DNA of 64,000 bases from JACVRW01 sp963734025 (GTDB lineage: Bacteria > Actinomycetota > Thermoleophilia > Solirubrobacterales > Thermoleophilaceae), in contig CAVTFR010000010.1 in NCBI GenBank assembly GCA_963734025.1, positions 31,544-95,543 of the forward strand, read 5' to 3'. Of the stretch, positions 45,689 through 53,858 are shown piece by piece. Both the position numbers and the translations under genes were made by a program. The notes under the pieces are model-generated. The model worked only from the letters and a program-made list of their open reading frames with translations. It was not told the origin of the DNA and did no database searches. Position 1 is the first letter of the stretch. Every line of letters starts with the position of its first letter.

Positions 45689-46068
45689 TAGGACGAGCGC
45701 TTGGCGGAGGAGCTGCGTTGTGCGGGAGCCTTTCGCTTGGCGGCGGGCTTGCGCTTCGCCGGGAGCCGCTCCTCGATCGCGTCGAGGCGACGCGACAGCT
45801 TCCGCAGCTCGGCCTTCAGCTCGCGGATGTCGTCGAGGTTCGCGGGCCGGCGGCCCTCGATCGCCCCGGCCATCGAGCGCCTGCCCTTCACGAGCCGCTC
45901 CTCGGCCCCGCGGCGCAGCTCGTCGACCGACTGGACGACGTCGTCGAGGGCGCTCTGAGCGCTCGCCCGGCTGCGCCCGGCCGACCCGAGCGTGGCGTCC
46001 ACCGTCCGCTCGACCGCCTCGCGGAGAGAGTCGGGGATCTCCTTGGGGGTGCCGGGGCGCCGCGCCAT
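45688..46068 (-). CDS. Phasin-like coiled-coil protein with a basic tail
   Basis: A 126-residue, highly charged helical protein. A coiled coil covers about residues 75-100 (LDDIRELKAELRKLSRRLDA), then a Lys/Ala/Ser tail (PAKRKPAAKRKAPAQ) like histone-H1 or phasin tails. The same coiled-coil pattern is in the protein at 46786-47232. It may coat lipid or PHA granules or bind DNA. First gene of the epimerase-acyltransferase unit. TAGTCT lies 7 nt before the ATG (leaderless). Confidence 0.6.
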   Translation of the reverse strand: MARRPGTPKEIPDSLREAVERTVDATLGSAGRSRASAQSALDDVVQSVDELRRGAEERLVKGRRSMAGAIEGRRPANLDDIRELKAELRKLSRRLDAIEERLPAKRKPAAKRKAPAQRSSSAKRSS

Positions 46069-46075
46069 CGATTCG

Positions 46076-46081
46076 AGACTA
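46076..46081 (-). promoter_or_regulatory. -10 element TAGTCT of the coiled-coil gene
   Basis: TAGTCT on the minus strand ends 7 nt before the ATG at 46068, with no Shine-Dalgarno between. The divergent phosphorylase has TATCCT at 46094-46099, 10 nt before its GTG, so both promoters lie within 30 bp. Confidence 0.45.
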
Positions 46082-46109
46082 CCCCCTGCCTTCTATCCTG
46101 CGCCGCCCC

Positions 46110-46799
46110 GTGACCATCGCCCACGTGACCCACCTCCGCCCGACCGCCGAGCTCGCCGAGCGCGTGCTCCTGCCGGGCGACCCCCATCGCGCTCTCGCGG
46201 TCGCGCAGGCGTTGCTCGAGAAGCCGGCCCGGATGTTCAACCACAGCCGCGGGCTGTGGGGCTACACGGGCATCGCGGCCGACGCTGAGCCGCTCACGAT
46301 CCAGTCGACGGGCATGGGCGGCCCGAGCGCGGCGATCGTCTGCGAGGAGCTGATCACGCTCGGGGCGTGCCGGCTCGTCCGGATCGGAACCTGCTCAGCC
46401 CTCGGCGACGAGCTCGCGCTCGGCACCCTGATCGCCCCGGAGGCGGTGCTCCCACTCGACGGCGCGAGCGCGGCGCTCGGCGCAGGCGGCCCGCTCGCCC
46501 CGGACCCGGACATGCTCGCCAGGATCGTCGCGGCCGGCGCCGCGCCGGCGACGGTCGCGAGCACCGACCTCTTCTACGACCGCCGCGAGGGCGCGATCGC
46601 GCAGGACGCGGTCGCGGTCGATCTGGAGACGGCAGCCGTCCTCGGCGTCGCGGCCGCCCACACGCTGCCGGCGGCATGCGTGCTCGGGGTGGCGCGCAGG
46701 GCGGGCCTGAACGGCGCGACGCGGCTCGACGGCGACGCCATGGAGGCGCTCGGGCTGAGGCTCGGCGAAACCGGCTACGCGGCGCTCAGGAGTCGCTGA
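46110..46799 (+). CDS. Nucleoside phosphorylase (DeoD/Udp type)
   Basis: A 229-residue hexameric-class (NP-I) phosphorylase. It shows VLLPGDPHRALAV, the STGMGGPSAAIVCEELI phosphate/ribose region, LVRIGTCSAL, and VDLETAAVLGVAA, where VDLE replaces the usual VEME. It would split uridine or purine nucleosides; the exact base is not clear, and the E-M to D-L change in the ribose site may alter specificity. Shorter than typical Udp of about 250 residues. Isolated between two phasin-like genes. Confidence 0.8.
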   Translation: MTIAHVTHLRPTAELAERVLLPGDPHRALAVAQALLEKPARMFNHSRGLWGYTGIAADAEPLTIQSTGMGGPSAAIVCEELITLGACRLVRIGTCSALGDELALGTLIAPEAVLPLDGASAALGAGGPLAPDPDMLARIVAAGAAPATVASTDLFYDRREGAIAQDAVAVDLETAAVLGVAAAHTLPAACVLGVARRAGLNGATRLDGDAMEALGLRLGETGYAALRSR

Positions 46800-47232
46800 C
46801 GGTGAGCCGCTCCTGGGCCCGCGGCACCGGCTCGTCGCCCGGCGCCACCGCCATCCGGACGGCGGCGAGGTCGCGCCCGATCTCGTCGAGGCGCTCCTCG
46901 AGCGCAGCGAGCCGGTCGCGCTCGCTCGAGCGCGAGGCACCCTGCACACGCTCCTCGAGGCGGTCGATCGCATCCTCGATGCCCTCGAGCCGCTGCGACA
47001 GCGAGCGCAGCCGGCGCGTCACGCGCTCGATGTCGGCCGCTGACGGCAGGTTGAGGGCGCCCATCGCGGTCACCTGCGCCTGGACGGCCTTCTCGCGCGC
47101 CTCGAACGCGCGCGTTATCGCGCCATTCACGACGGGGTTCGAGATCAGCTCCTCGGCGACCTTGCCGAGCGCCTCCTCGGCGCGCGCGCTCATGCGCTCG
47201 AGGAAGTCCTCATCCTGCCTGGGCTCTGTCAT
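46786..47232 (-). CDS. Phasin-like coiled-coil protein
   Basis: A 148-residue helical protein. An N-terminal helix (DEDFLERMSARAEEALGKVA) leads to a segment around ITRAFEAREKAVQAQVT, then a long coiled coil (IERVTRRLRSLSQRLEGIED) with regular Leu/Ile heptads. It resembles PHA-granule phasins and PhaE-like coiled coils but has no decisive motif. It is a likely paralogue of 45688-46068. TACCCT ends 8 nt before the ATG. Its stop lies 14 bp inside the convergent phosphorylase. Confidence 0.6.
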   Translation of the reverse strand: MTEPRQDEDFLERMSARAEEALGKVAEELISNPVVNGAITRAFEAREKAVQAQVTAMGALNLPSAADIERVTRRLRSLSQRLEGIEDAIDRLEERVQGASRSSERDRLAALEERLDEIGRDLAAVRMAVAPGDEPVPRAQERLTVSDS

Positions 47233-47501
47233 GCGGCAGCAGGGTAGCCGAACCCGGGTCGAGGATCGCTCCGCAATTAGGATTAACCCTCAACTTCAGG
47301 CTGAGGTCGGGTTTGGGCCTCCACGAGGTTGGCACAATGAAGGATCTGGACGCAGCCGCGGCCGCGCGCGAGGTGTCCAGTCACTCGAACGGCGGGATTG
47401 AAGTTATGGGCAGGGACGGTCGATACAAGGACGTGAACTCGCACGACCGCCCCGGATGCGGCCTGCGGGGACAACTCTCGCCCACTTCTCACGGTTCCTC
47501 G

Positions 47502-47530
47502 TTGCATACCAGAAACCCAGCAAGTAGCGT
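47502..47530 (+). promoter_or_regulatory. Promoter of the wall-hydrolase gene
   Basis: TTGCAT (47502-47507), a 17-bp spacer and TAGCGT (47525-47530) form a well-spaced promoter. The predicted leader is about 80 nt. It contains a perfect hairpin GCAGGCG / CGCCTGC with loop GCGAA (47541-47559), and then GGGAGGG before the ATG. In the rest of the 380-bp gap 47233-47615 I see no gene and no riboswitch I can name. Confidence 0.45.
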
Positions 47531-47615
47531 TACCCCTGCGGCAGGCGGCGAACGCCTGCGTGCGCCTGCGCAAAGCGGCACGCGGGGTCACGAGGGAGGG
47601 CCTGAACCAGCACGG

Positions 47616-50108
47616 ATGAAGAAGCGGCTTCTCACCGTCCTGCTCGCTGCGGGCGTGCTCGTGAGCGCCGCATTCACCGCTTGGACGATCCCCGCGGCCG
47701 CGCAGCAGGTGCACGTGCAGCTCCCGACCGGCGAGGTCGTGCCCGTCGACGTGCCCCCGGGCACGGACCCGAACGACGTTCAGCTGCCGGGCCCGGTGGT
47801 CCAGCCGACCACCCCCGAGCCGACGACGCCGACGGCTCCCGAGACCACCCCCAAACCCAAGCCGAAGCCCGCGCCGGCGCCGGAGACCACCCCCGCGCCC
47901 GCACCCAAGGAGCCCAAGGCCGACAGCGGCCCGAGCGCCGGCGGCGGCTCGCCGCAGGAGCGCACCAGCTCGGGCCAGCGCGTCCAGCGCGACGAGGGCG
48001 ACGGCGAGCGCAAGCTCAGCCGCCGCATCAAGGTTGAACCCGAGGATGAGCCTTCGTCCGAGGAGCGCCGCGGACGCCGCGCGCCGCTCCGCAACGACGA
48101 CGGCACACCGTCGCGGAGCAACCCCGGCTTCGTCGACGCCCTGCCCGGCCCGTCGACGGCGACCGGTGTGCCCAACTTCATCATCCGGAAGTTCCGCGTG
48201 CCGCCGTTCCTGCTGCCGATCTACCAGGCCGCCGGGATCGAGTACGGGATTCGCTGGGAGGTGCTCGCGGCGATCAACGAGATCGAGACCGACTACGGCC
48301 GCAACCTCAACGTGTCCTCCGCGGGCGCGCTCGGCTGGATGCAGTTCATGCCGCCGACCTGGGCGGCCTACGGCGTCGACGCGAACAAGGACGGCCGCAA
48401 GGACCCGTACAACCCGGTCGACGCGATCTTCGCCGCGGCCCGCTATCTGAAGGCGGCGAATTACGAGAACGACGTGCGCGCGGCGATCTGGGCCTACAAC
48501 CACGCCGACTGGTACGTCGACTCGGTGCTGCTCAGGGCGCGGCTGATCGCAGGCGTCCCGGCCGACCTGATCGGCTCGCTCACCGGGCTCACCGAAGGCC
48601 GCTTCCCCGTATACGCGCGCGCGACGTACGCCGACGACCTGGCCGAGAAGGAGCTCCTCAAGCGTGTTCAGCGCGGCGAGAACGCCGCCAACGTGATCGA
48701 GTCGAGCGACGACCGGCGCAGCATCGACATCTTCTCGGAGGAAGGCGCCCCGGTCGTGGCGGTCAACGACGGCGTCGTCAAGGCCATCGGCCGCTCCAAG
48801 AAGCTCGGGCGCCACCTGGTGCTGCAGGACGTCTACGGCAACCGCTACACCTACTCCCACCTGGGCGAGGTCTCGAAGTACTACCCCGTGCCCAAGGCCG
48901 ACGCGGACAGTGGCCTCGTGCGCACCGCCAAGGCCGTGAAGGCGAACGGCGAGGACGAGGACGATCCCAGGCCGCGCGTCCCCGCATCGGCCGGCCGCCA
49001 GTTCGACGACTCCGACACGGCGCCCGAACGCGACCGCGGCGCCGACATCGAGTCGCACGATGCCACCCAGGCCTCGGCGCCGGTCAAGCATCGCCTCTTC
49101 GCCCACCCCGACCTGCCCGGGGCTCGCGAGGCGGGCGGGCTCGAGCAGCAGCTCGAGATGCTGGCGCGCGAGGGCGGCAAGTTCGAGACCTACAAGAACT
49201 TCTTCTCGCGCCCGTTCGGGCTCGACCCGAGCAAGGTGAGCCTCCGCGCCCTCAAGAAGGGCTCCCGCGTGATCGGCGGCACCATCATCGGGCGCGTCGG
49301 CCAGACCGTCCCCGGCAAGGCCGCCCACCTCGATTTCGGGATCCGCCCGGCGGGCCGCGGGGCGCCGGTGATCGACCCGAAGCCGATCCTCGACGGCTGG
49401 AAGCTGCTCGAGGCCACCGCCGTCTACCGCGCGTCGGGTCGCAACGTCCTCCACGGCGACGACCCCGCCGGGGCGATGTCGATCGGTCAGATCCTGCTGC
49501 TGCCGAAGCCGCTGCTCGAGAAGCGCGTCCTCTCCGACGAGCGCATCGAGATCTACGAGTGCGGCCGCGACGACATCCGCTCCGGTCAGGTCGACCGGCG
49601 CGTGCTCGCGACGCTCGCGTACCTGGCCGACTCCGGGCTCAAGCCGACGGTCACGTCGCTCAAGTGCGGCCACGGCTTCTACACGACCTCCGGCAACGTC
49701 TCCCACCACTCATCCGGCAACGCGGTCGACATCGCGATGATCAACGGCATCCCCGTGCTCGGCCACCAGGAGCCGGGCGGCGTGACGGAGCAGGCCGTGC
49801 GCCGGCTGATGCAGCTCCAGGGCACGATGGCGCCCGCCCAGATCATCTCGCTGTTCGAGATCGGCGGCGCGACGTTCGCGATGGCCGATCACCACGACCA
49901 CATCCACGTGGGCTTCCAGCCGATGTTCGGCGCGAACAAGAAGCTCGGCAAGCAGGCGCTCGCCGTGCTCGAGCCCGGCCAGTGGTCAGACCTCATCTCG
50001 CGCCTGCGCGAGATCGAGAACCCGGTCGTGCCGACCAAGCCGTCCAAGTACGCGGTGCCGGTCGACAAGAAGGACCGGCGCGCAAGCCACGCCCACGAGG
50101 GCGAGTAG
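47616..50108 (+). CDS. Secreted peptidoglycan hydrolase with SLT, LytM-like and M15-like modules
   Basis: An 830-residue exported protein. Signal peptide at 1-29. A Pro/Thr/Lys-rich wall-spanning linker at 60-180. A lytic transglycosylase domain at about 195-310 (EVLAAINEIETDYGR with catalytic Glu224, then SAGALGWMQFMPPTWA). An M23/LytM-like beta domain at about 375-420 (VVAVNDGVVKAIGRS, YTYSHLG), with its second half after a long insert (KAAHLDFGIRPAGRG). A C-terminal LAS-peptidase signature, SHHSSGNAVD at 696-705 and DHIHVGF at 761-767, supplies His698, Asp705 and His764 as ligands. It probably remodels cell-wall peptidoglycan. The M23 metal site looks incomplete. Confidence 0.82.
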   Translation: MKKRLLTVLLAAGVLVSAAFTAWTIPAAAQQVHVQLPTGEVVPVDVPPGTDPNDVQLPGPVVQPTTPEPTTPTAPETTPKPKPKPAPAPETTPAPAPKEPKADSGPSAGGGSPQERTSSGQRVQRDEGDGERKLSRRIKVEPEDEPSSEERRGRRAPLRNDDGTPSRSNPGFVDALPGPSTATGVPNFIIRKFRVPPFLLPIYQAAGIEYGIRWEVLAAINEIETDYGRNLNVSSAGALGWMQFMPPTWAAYGVDANKDGRKDPYNPVDAIFAAARYLKAANYENDVRAAIWAYNHADWYVDSVLLRARLIAGVPADLIGSLTGLTEGRFPVYARATYADDLAEKELLKRVQRGENAANVIESSDDRRSIDIFSEEGAPVVAVNDGVVKAIGRSKKLGRHLVLQDVYGNRYTYSHLGEVSKYYPVPKADADSGLVRTAKAVKANGEDEDDPRPRVPASAGRQFDDSDTAPERDRGADIESHDATQASAPVKHRLFAHPDLPGAREAGGLEQQLEMLAREGGKFETYKNFFSRPFGLDPSKVSLRALKKGSRVIGGTIIGRVGQTVPGKAAHLDFGIRPAGRGAPVIDPKPILDGWKLLEATAVYRASGRNVLHGDDPAGAMSIGQILLLPKPLLEKRVLSDERIEIYECGRDDIRSGQVDRRVLATLAYLADSGLKPTVTSLKCGHGFYTTSGNVSHHSSGNAVDIAMINGIPVLGHQEPGGVTEQAVRRLMQLQGTMAPAQIISLFEIGGATFAMADHHDHIHVGFQPMFGANKKLGKQALAVLEPGQWSDLISRLREIENPVVPTKPSKYAVPVDKKDRRASHAHEGE

Positions 50109-50235
50109 CGCGACGGCTCGGCCGCCTGCGTACGAACCCCTCTTCGGCTGCGTCCAGCTCGAGTTCGGCTTCCTGCTCGGCCCGGCGGACGGGCGCTACC
50201 TGGTCCGCGCCGAACCGTCGGCGCCCACCGAGGCC

Positions 50236-50943
50236 GTGCTCGTGCTCGGCACGCTCGGCGCCCCGGAGCGGCACTGGCTGCGCGACCGACGCCCGCGCGA
50301 GGTCGATTCCGTCGCCCCCGAACCCGTGCCCACGAGCCGTGCCGGCGTCGTCCGGCCCGAGTCGTTCGAGACCGCGGAGGCCGCCGCGGAATGGCTCGAC
50401 GAGCTGCGCCGCGACGCCGCCGCGCGCGACGCGGAGCTCGCGCGGGCGCTCGCGATCCTGAACCGCGCGCTGCGGGCCCAGCGCGCCGCCGCCGCTGACC
50501 CGTACGTGGGCGACGTCTCGGCCGGGCGCGCGCTCGTCGTGCGGCTCGGCTACGGGAGCGGCGCGGCGCTGGCCGACGGTCGCTTCGGCGAGGCGCTCGA
50601 GCTGCCCCGGGCCGGAATGCGCCGCGTCAAGCGATCGATGGAGGCCCCCGAGGAGCGCTTCGCGGCCCTGCTCGGCGGGCACGAAGCGCCGCTCGCCGCC
50701 GAGGAGCTCGTTCTGCGGGCGCGCGCCGACCTCGACGCCGGCCGGGCCCGCGAGGCGGCGCTCCAGGCCCGGGTGGCGGTCGAGGCGCTGATCGCGGAGA
50801 CGAACGCGGCCGGTCTCGAGCGAGAGCGAGAGATCGTGATCGCGGCCGCCGCGGCGGCGCTCGCGGGCGAGCCGCCGGAGGGCGTCGAAGAGGCGGTGGC
50901 CGCCATGGAGTCGCTGCTACAGCGGCGCCGGCTCGGCGGCTGA
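50236..50943 (+). CDS. Conserved helical protein, start codon not visible
   Basis: At least 235 residues from the first GTG at 50236. The same frame continues upstream to about 50107 with strong coding composition (YEPLFGCVQLEFGFLLGP, RYLVRAEPSAPTEA), so the true N-terminus lies there. No ATG, GTG or TTG is in frame; an ACG at 50113 or a lost base are options. The rest is mostly helical (AEWLDELRRDAAARDAELAR, ALLGGHEAPLAAEELVL). Function unknown. It directly follows the wall hydrolase. Confidence 0.65.
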   Translation: MLVLGTLGAPERHWLRDRRPREVDSVAPEPVPTSRAGVVRPESFETAEAAAEWLDELRRDAAARDAELARALAILNRALRAQRAAAADPYVGDVSAGRALVVRLGYGSGAALADGRFGEALELPRAGMRRVKRSMEAPEERFAALLGGHEAPLAAEELVLRARADLDAGRAREAALQARVAVEALIAETNAAGLEREREIVIAAAAAALAGEPPEGVEEAVAAMESLLQRRRLGG

Positions 50944-51101
50944 GCGCTTCGGGCGGTATCGACGTCGCCCAGTTCGTCCTCTTCCATCACATGCGGCTGC
51001 AGCGGGACGCCCTGCGGCCACTCCACGCCGAATGCCGCGAGCGGGATCGCGGCCTGAAGCAGCAGCGCGCCCCTCGCGCCGGAGAACCTCGGCCACGTGG
51101 G

Positions 51102-51857
51102 TCAGAGCGCCGCGAGCACCGCCTGCAGGTCCTCGACGACGTCGCCGTGGAGCTTGACCTCGGCGTCCCGGTCGTACGGGGTGGGTCCCTGCGTGACGAG
51201 CACGAGCCGCCCGCCGGCGCCCGAGGTGATCGCGGGCAGCCCCGCCACCGGGTAGACCTCCAGCGACGACCCGACGCACAGCATCAGGTCTGCGTCCATC
51301 GCAAGCGCCTGCGCCTCGGCGAGCGCGCGCTCCGGGAGCAGCTCCCCGAACAGCACGACGTCGGGCTTCAGCGGAACCACGCAGGCGGGACATTCGGGAG
51401 CGCCGTCGGCGGCCTCGAGCAGCTCGACGACGCGGTCGATGGGCAGCTTGCCGCGGCACTCCATGCAGATGCTCCACTCGATCGAGCCGTGCACCTCGAT
51501 CAGGCGCTCGCTGCCCGCCAGCCGGTGCAGGCGGTCGATGTTCTGCGTGATCACCCCGCGCACCAGGCCGCGCCGCTCGAGCTCGGCGATCGCGAGGTGC
51601 GCCTCGTTCGGGACCTTGTCCGTCAGCGAAGCGAAGCGCTGCCCGTAGAAGGACCAGAAACGGTCGGGGTCGCGCCGCCACGCGTCGATGTGCGCAACCT
51701 CCATCGGGTCGACGTTCTCCCACAGCCCCGTGCCGGGCGAGCGGAAGTCGGGGATGCCGGATGGAACCGAGATGCCGGCGCCAGTGAGCACCACCGCGCG
51801 CTCGGACGAGCGGAGCAGGTCGGCGACCCGCTCGGCATCTGCGGCGATGACGCTCAC
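51102..51857 (-). CDS. cobB: Sirtuin-family NAD-dependent protein deacylase
   Basis: A 251-residue sirtuin. It shows the NAD-binding GAGISVPSGIPDFRS, TQNIDRLH, catalytic His in EVHGSIEW, and a Cys4 zinc site (CMECRG and CPACV). It removes acetyl or other acyl groups from lysines. The GTG overlaps the stop of the crotonase fusion (GTGA), so it is cotranscribed with two beta-oxidation genes, which may be its targets (inference). Confidence 0.92.
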   Translation of the reverse strand: MSVIAADAERVADLLRSSERAVVLTGAGISVPSGIPDFRSPGTGLWENVDPMEVAHIDAWRRDPDRFWSFYGQRFASLTDKVPNEAHLAIAELERRGLVRGVITQNIDRLHRLAGSERLIEVHGSIEWSICMECRGKLPIDRVVELLEAADGAPECPACVVPLKPDVVLFGELLPERALAEAQALAMDADLMLCVGSSLEVYPVAGLPAITSGAGGRLVLVTQGPTPYDRDAEVKLHGDVVEDLQAVLAAL

Positions 51858-52963
51858 CTCCCCTTGAAATCCGGCCGGCGCTTCTGCAGGAAGGCCGAGA
51901 TGCCCTCGCGCGCGTCCTCGCTGCCGAACGCGTGCCCGAAGCCCTCGGCCTCGCCGCGCAGTCCCTCGTCGATGTCCGCCTGCGCCGAGCGCTTCTTGAT
52001 CTCGCCGATCGCGATCGGCGCCTGCTGCGCGAGCTTGCGCGCCCACGACAGCGTCGTATCGAGCAGCTCGTGGTCGGGCACGACCTGGTTGGCGAGGCCG
52101 AGCCGGTGCGCCTCGTAGGCGTCTATCGGCTCGCCCGTCAGGTTCATCTCGCGCGCCTTCGCCTCACCGACCAGCCGCGGCAGCCGCTGGGTGCCCCCGA
52201 AGCCCGGAATGATCCCGAGGTTGACCTCCGGCTGGCCGAAGGTCGCCGACTCCGCGGCGATCCGGAAGTCGCAGGCCATCGCAAGCTCGCAGCCGCCGCC
52301 GAAGGCGATCGAGTTGACGGCCGCGATCGTGACCGTCGGGGACTGCTCCATGCCGCGCATGAGCCGATGCGCCGCCGCAAGCATCTCGGCGCCCTCGGCG
52401 TCTGGTGTCATCTTCGTGAACTCCTTGATGTCCGCGCCCGCGCTGAAGGTGAAGATGTTCGACGAGGCGATCACGAGCACCCGGACCTTGCCCTCGACCG
52501 TCTCCCACACGTCGATCAGGTCACGCAGCGCCTGCGGCGAGAGCGGGTTCGCCGGCGGCCGGTTGAGCCAGGCGATCGCGATGTCGCCGCGCGTCTCGAG
52601 CAGCACGGTCTCGCGCTGATCGCCGGCGTCGGCCTGCGGATAGGGGAAGAAGCCCTGACCGGACTTCTTGCCGAGCCGGCCCTGCGCGACCAGACGGCGC
52701 AGGATCGTGGGCGGCTCGAAGGTGTCGCCCCACTCGCGCTGAGCGCCCTCGAGCTGCTCGAGCACGGTGTCGAGGCCCGCCTCGTCCGCGCGTGCGAACG
52801 GGCCCGGCAGGATGCCGGCGCCCATCATCATCCCGATCTCGATGTCCTTCGCGGAGGCGACGCCTTCCTCGAGGACGAGGCATGACTCGACCAGGGTCTT
52901 CAGACCCATGCGGTCGACGATCGAGCTCAGCGCGGGGCTGGTGCCCGCATCAGCCGTGCTCAT
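51854..52963 (-). CDS. 3HCDH C-terminal domain / enoyl-CoA hydratase fusion
   Basis: A 369-residue fusion. Residues 1-108 match the C-terminal (dimerisation) domain of 3-hydroxyacyl-CoA dehydrogenase (SIVDRMGLKTLVESCLV, IGMMMGAGILPGPFA, GKKSGQGFFPYP). Residues about 118-369 form a crotonase domain with the oxyanion loop FSAGADIKEF, GGGCELAMACDFRI and the catalytic-Glu region PEVNLGIIPGFGG. The order is the reverse of FadB-type fusions and the NAD domain is missing. It overlaps by 14 bp the stand-alone dehydrogenase, which could supply that domain. Confidence 0.85.
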   Translation of the reverse strand: MSTADAGTSPALSSIVDRMGLKTLVESCLVLEEGVASAKDIEIGMMMGAGILPGPFARADEAGLDTVLEQLEGAQREWGDTFEPPTILRRLVAQGRLGKKSGQGFFPYPQADAGDQRETVLLETRGDIAIAWLNRPPANPLSPQALRDLIDVWETVEGKVRVLVIASSNIFTFSAGADIKEFTKMTPDAEGAEMLAAAHRLMRGMEQSPTVTIAAVNSIAFGGGCELAMACDFRIAAESATFGQPEVNLGIIPGFGGTQRLPRLVGEAKAREMNLTGEPIDAYEAHRLGLANQVVPDHELLDTTLSWARKLAQQAPIAIGEIKKRSAQADIDEGLRGEAEGFGHAFGSEDAREGISAFLQKRRPDFKGR

Positions 52964-53825
52964 AGAAACCCCTTCCGGTCTTCTGGCCGAGATCGCCGGC
53001 CGCCACCAGCTCCTGCATCTTCGCCGAGACGTGGAAGCGCTCGCTGCCGTACGACTCGTGCAGGTGCTCGGCCACGTGCAGCACCGTGTCGAGCCCGAGC
53101 AGGTCGGTCAGGAAGTACGGGCCCATCGGCGTCGCGCCCGAGTCCTTGATCACCCTGTCGACCTCCTCGATCGACAGGTCCTCTTCCTCGGTCGCCTTCC
53201 ACACCTCGGACATGGCTGCCGTGAGGATGCGGTTGACGACGAAGCCCGGCACCTCACCGCAGCGGATGGCGGTCTTGCGCAGCGCCTGCGCGAAGCTCGT
53301 GGCCGCCTGCATCGTCTCCTCGGAGGTCTCATCACCCTCGATGACCTCGATCAGCCGCATCATCGAGGCGGGGTAGAAGAAGTGGAACCCGCACACCTTG
53401 TCGGGCCGGAGCGTGGCCTCGGACATCTCGGTGACGGAGAGGCTCGACGTGTTGGAGGCAAGGATCGCGTGGCCGGGCGTCACCTCGTCGAGCTCCGCGA
53501 AGACGTTCTGCTTGATCTCCATGCGCTCGGGGACGGCCTCGATCACGAAGTCGACGTCGCCGAAGCCCTCGTACTCGGTCGTGCCCGTGATCCGGCCGAG
53601 CAGCTCCTCACGCTGGGCGTCGGCCTGCTCCTGGGTGATCTTCTCCTTGCCGACGAGGACGCCGAGCTGCACCTCGGTGACCTGGCGGGCCTTCTCGAGA
53701 CCGGTGTCTACGAACTCCTGTTTGACGTCCTTGAGGACGACCGGGATGCCGGCGGCGGCAACGACCTGGGCGATCTCCCCGCCCATGGTTCCTGCCCCCA
53801 CGACGGCGGCCTTGAACACGAACAA
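52950..53825 (-). CDS. 3-hydroxyacyl-CoA dehydrogenase
   Basis: A 291-residue stand-alone enzyme of the PaaH/Hbd type. It shows the Rossmann VVGAGTMGGEIAQV, NTSSLSVTEMSE, the catalytic His in VCGFHFFYPASMM with the partner Glu in EVIEGDETS, and the C-terminal domain GPYFLTDLLGLDTVL. It oxidises 3-hydroxyacyl-CoA in fatty-acid or butyrate-type metabolism. TTG at 53825 has GGAGG 5 nt before it; a GTG at 53819 is an alternative. First gene of a unit with the crotonase fusion and the sirtuin. Confidence 0.92.
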   Translation of the reverse strand: MFVFKAAVVGAGTMGGEIAQVVAAAGIPVVLKDVKQEFVDTGLEKARQVTEVQLGVLVGKEKITQEQADAQREELLGRITGTTEYEGFGDVDFVIEAVPERMEIKQNVFAELDEVTPGHAILASNTSSLSVTEMSEATLRPDKVCGFHFFYPASMMRLIEVIEGDETSEETMQAATSFAQALRKTAIRCGEVPGFVVNRILTAAMSEVWKATEEEDLSIEEVDRVIKDSGATPMGPYFLTDLLGLDTVLHVAEHLHESYGSERFHVSAKMQELVAAGDLGQKTGRGFYEHG

Positions 53826-53858
53826 ATGAACCTCCGGGGGTAGCGGCGAGCCGGAACC

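Noticed and set aside
47233..47615. Possible c-di-AMP (ydaO-type) riboswitch before the wall hydrolase
   Set aside because: Such riboswitches often precede actinobacterial wall hydrolases, but I could not find the conserved GGGUGAA and GGGGAACC-type blocks; only one simple hairpin is convincing.
47283..49709. An 808-codon open frame opposite the wall hydrolase
   Set aside because: Low-complexity Arg/Gly/Val/Asp composition with no motif, fully antisense to a gene with a clear signal peptide and catalytic motifs.
50944..51101. A short ORF in the gap between the conserved protein and the sirtuin
   Set aside because: Both strands have plausible codon composition, but neither has a start codon, ribosome site or recognisable motif.
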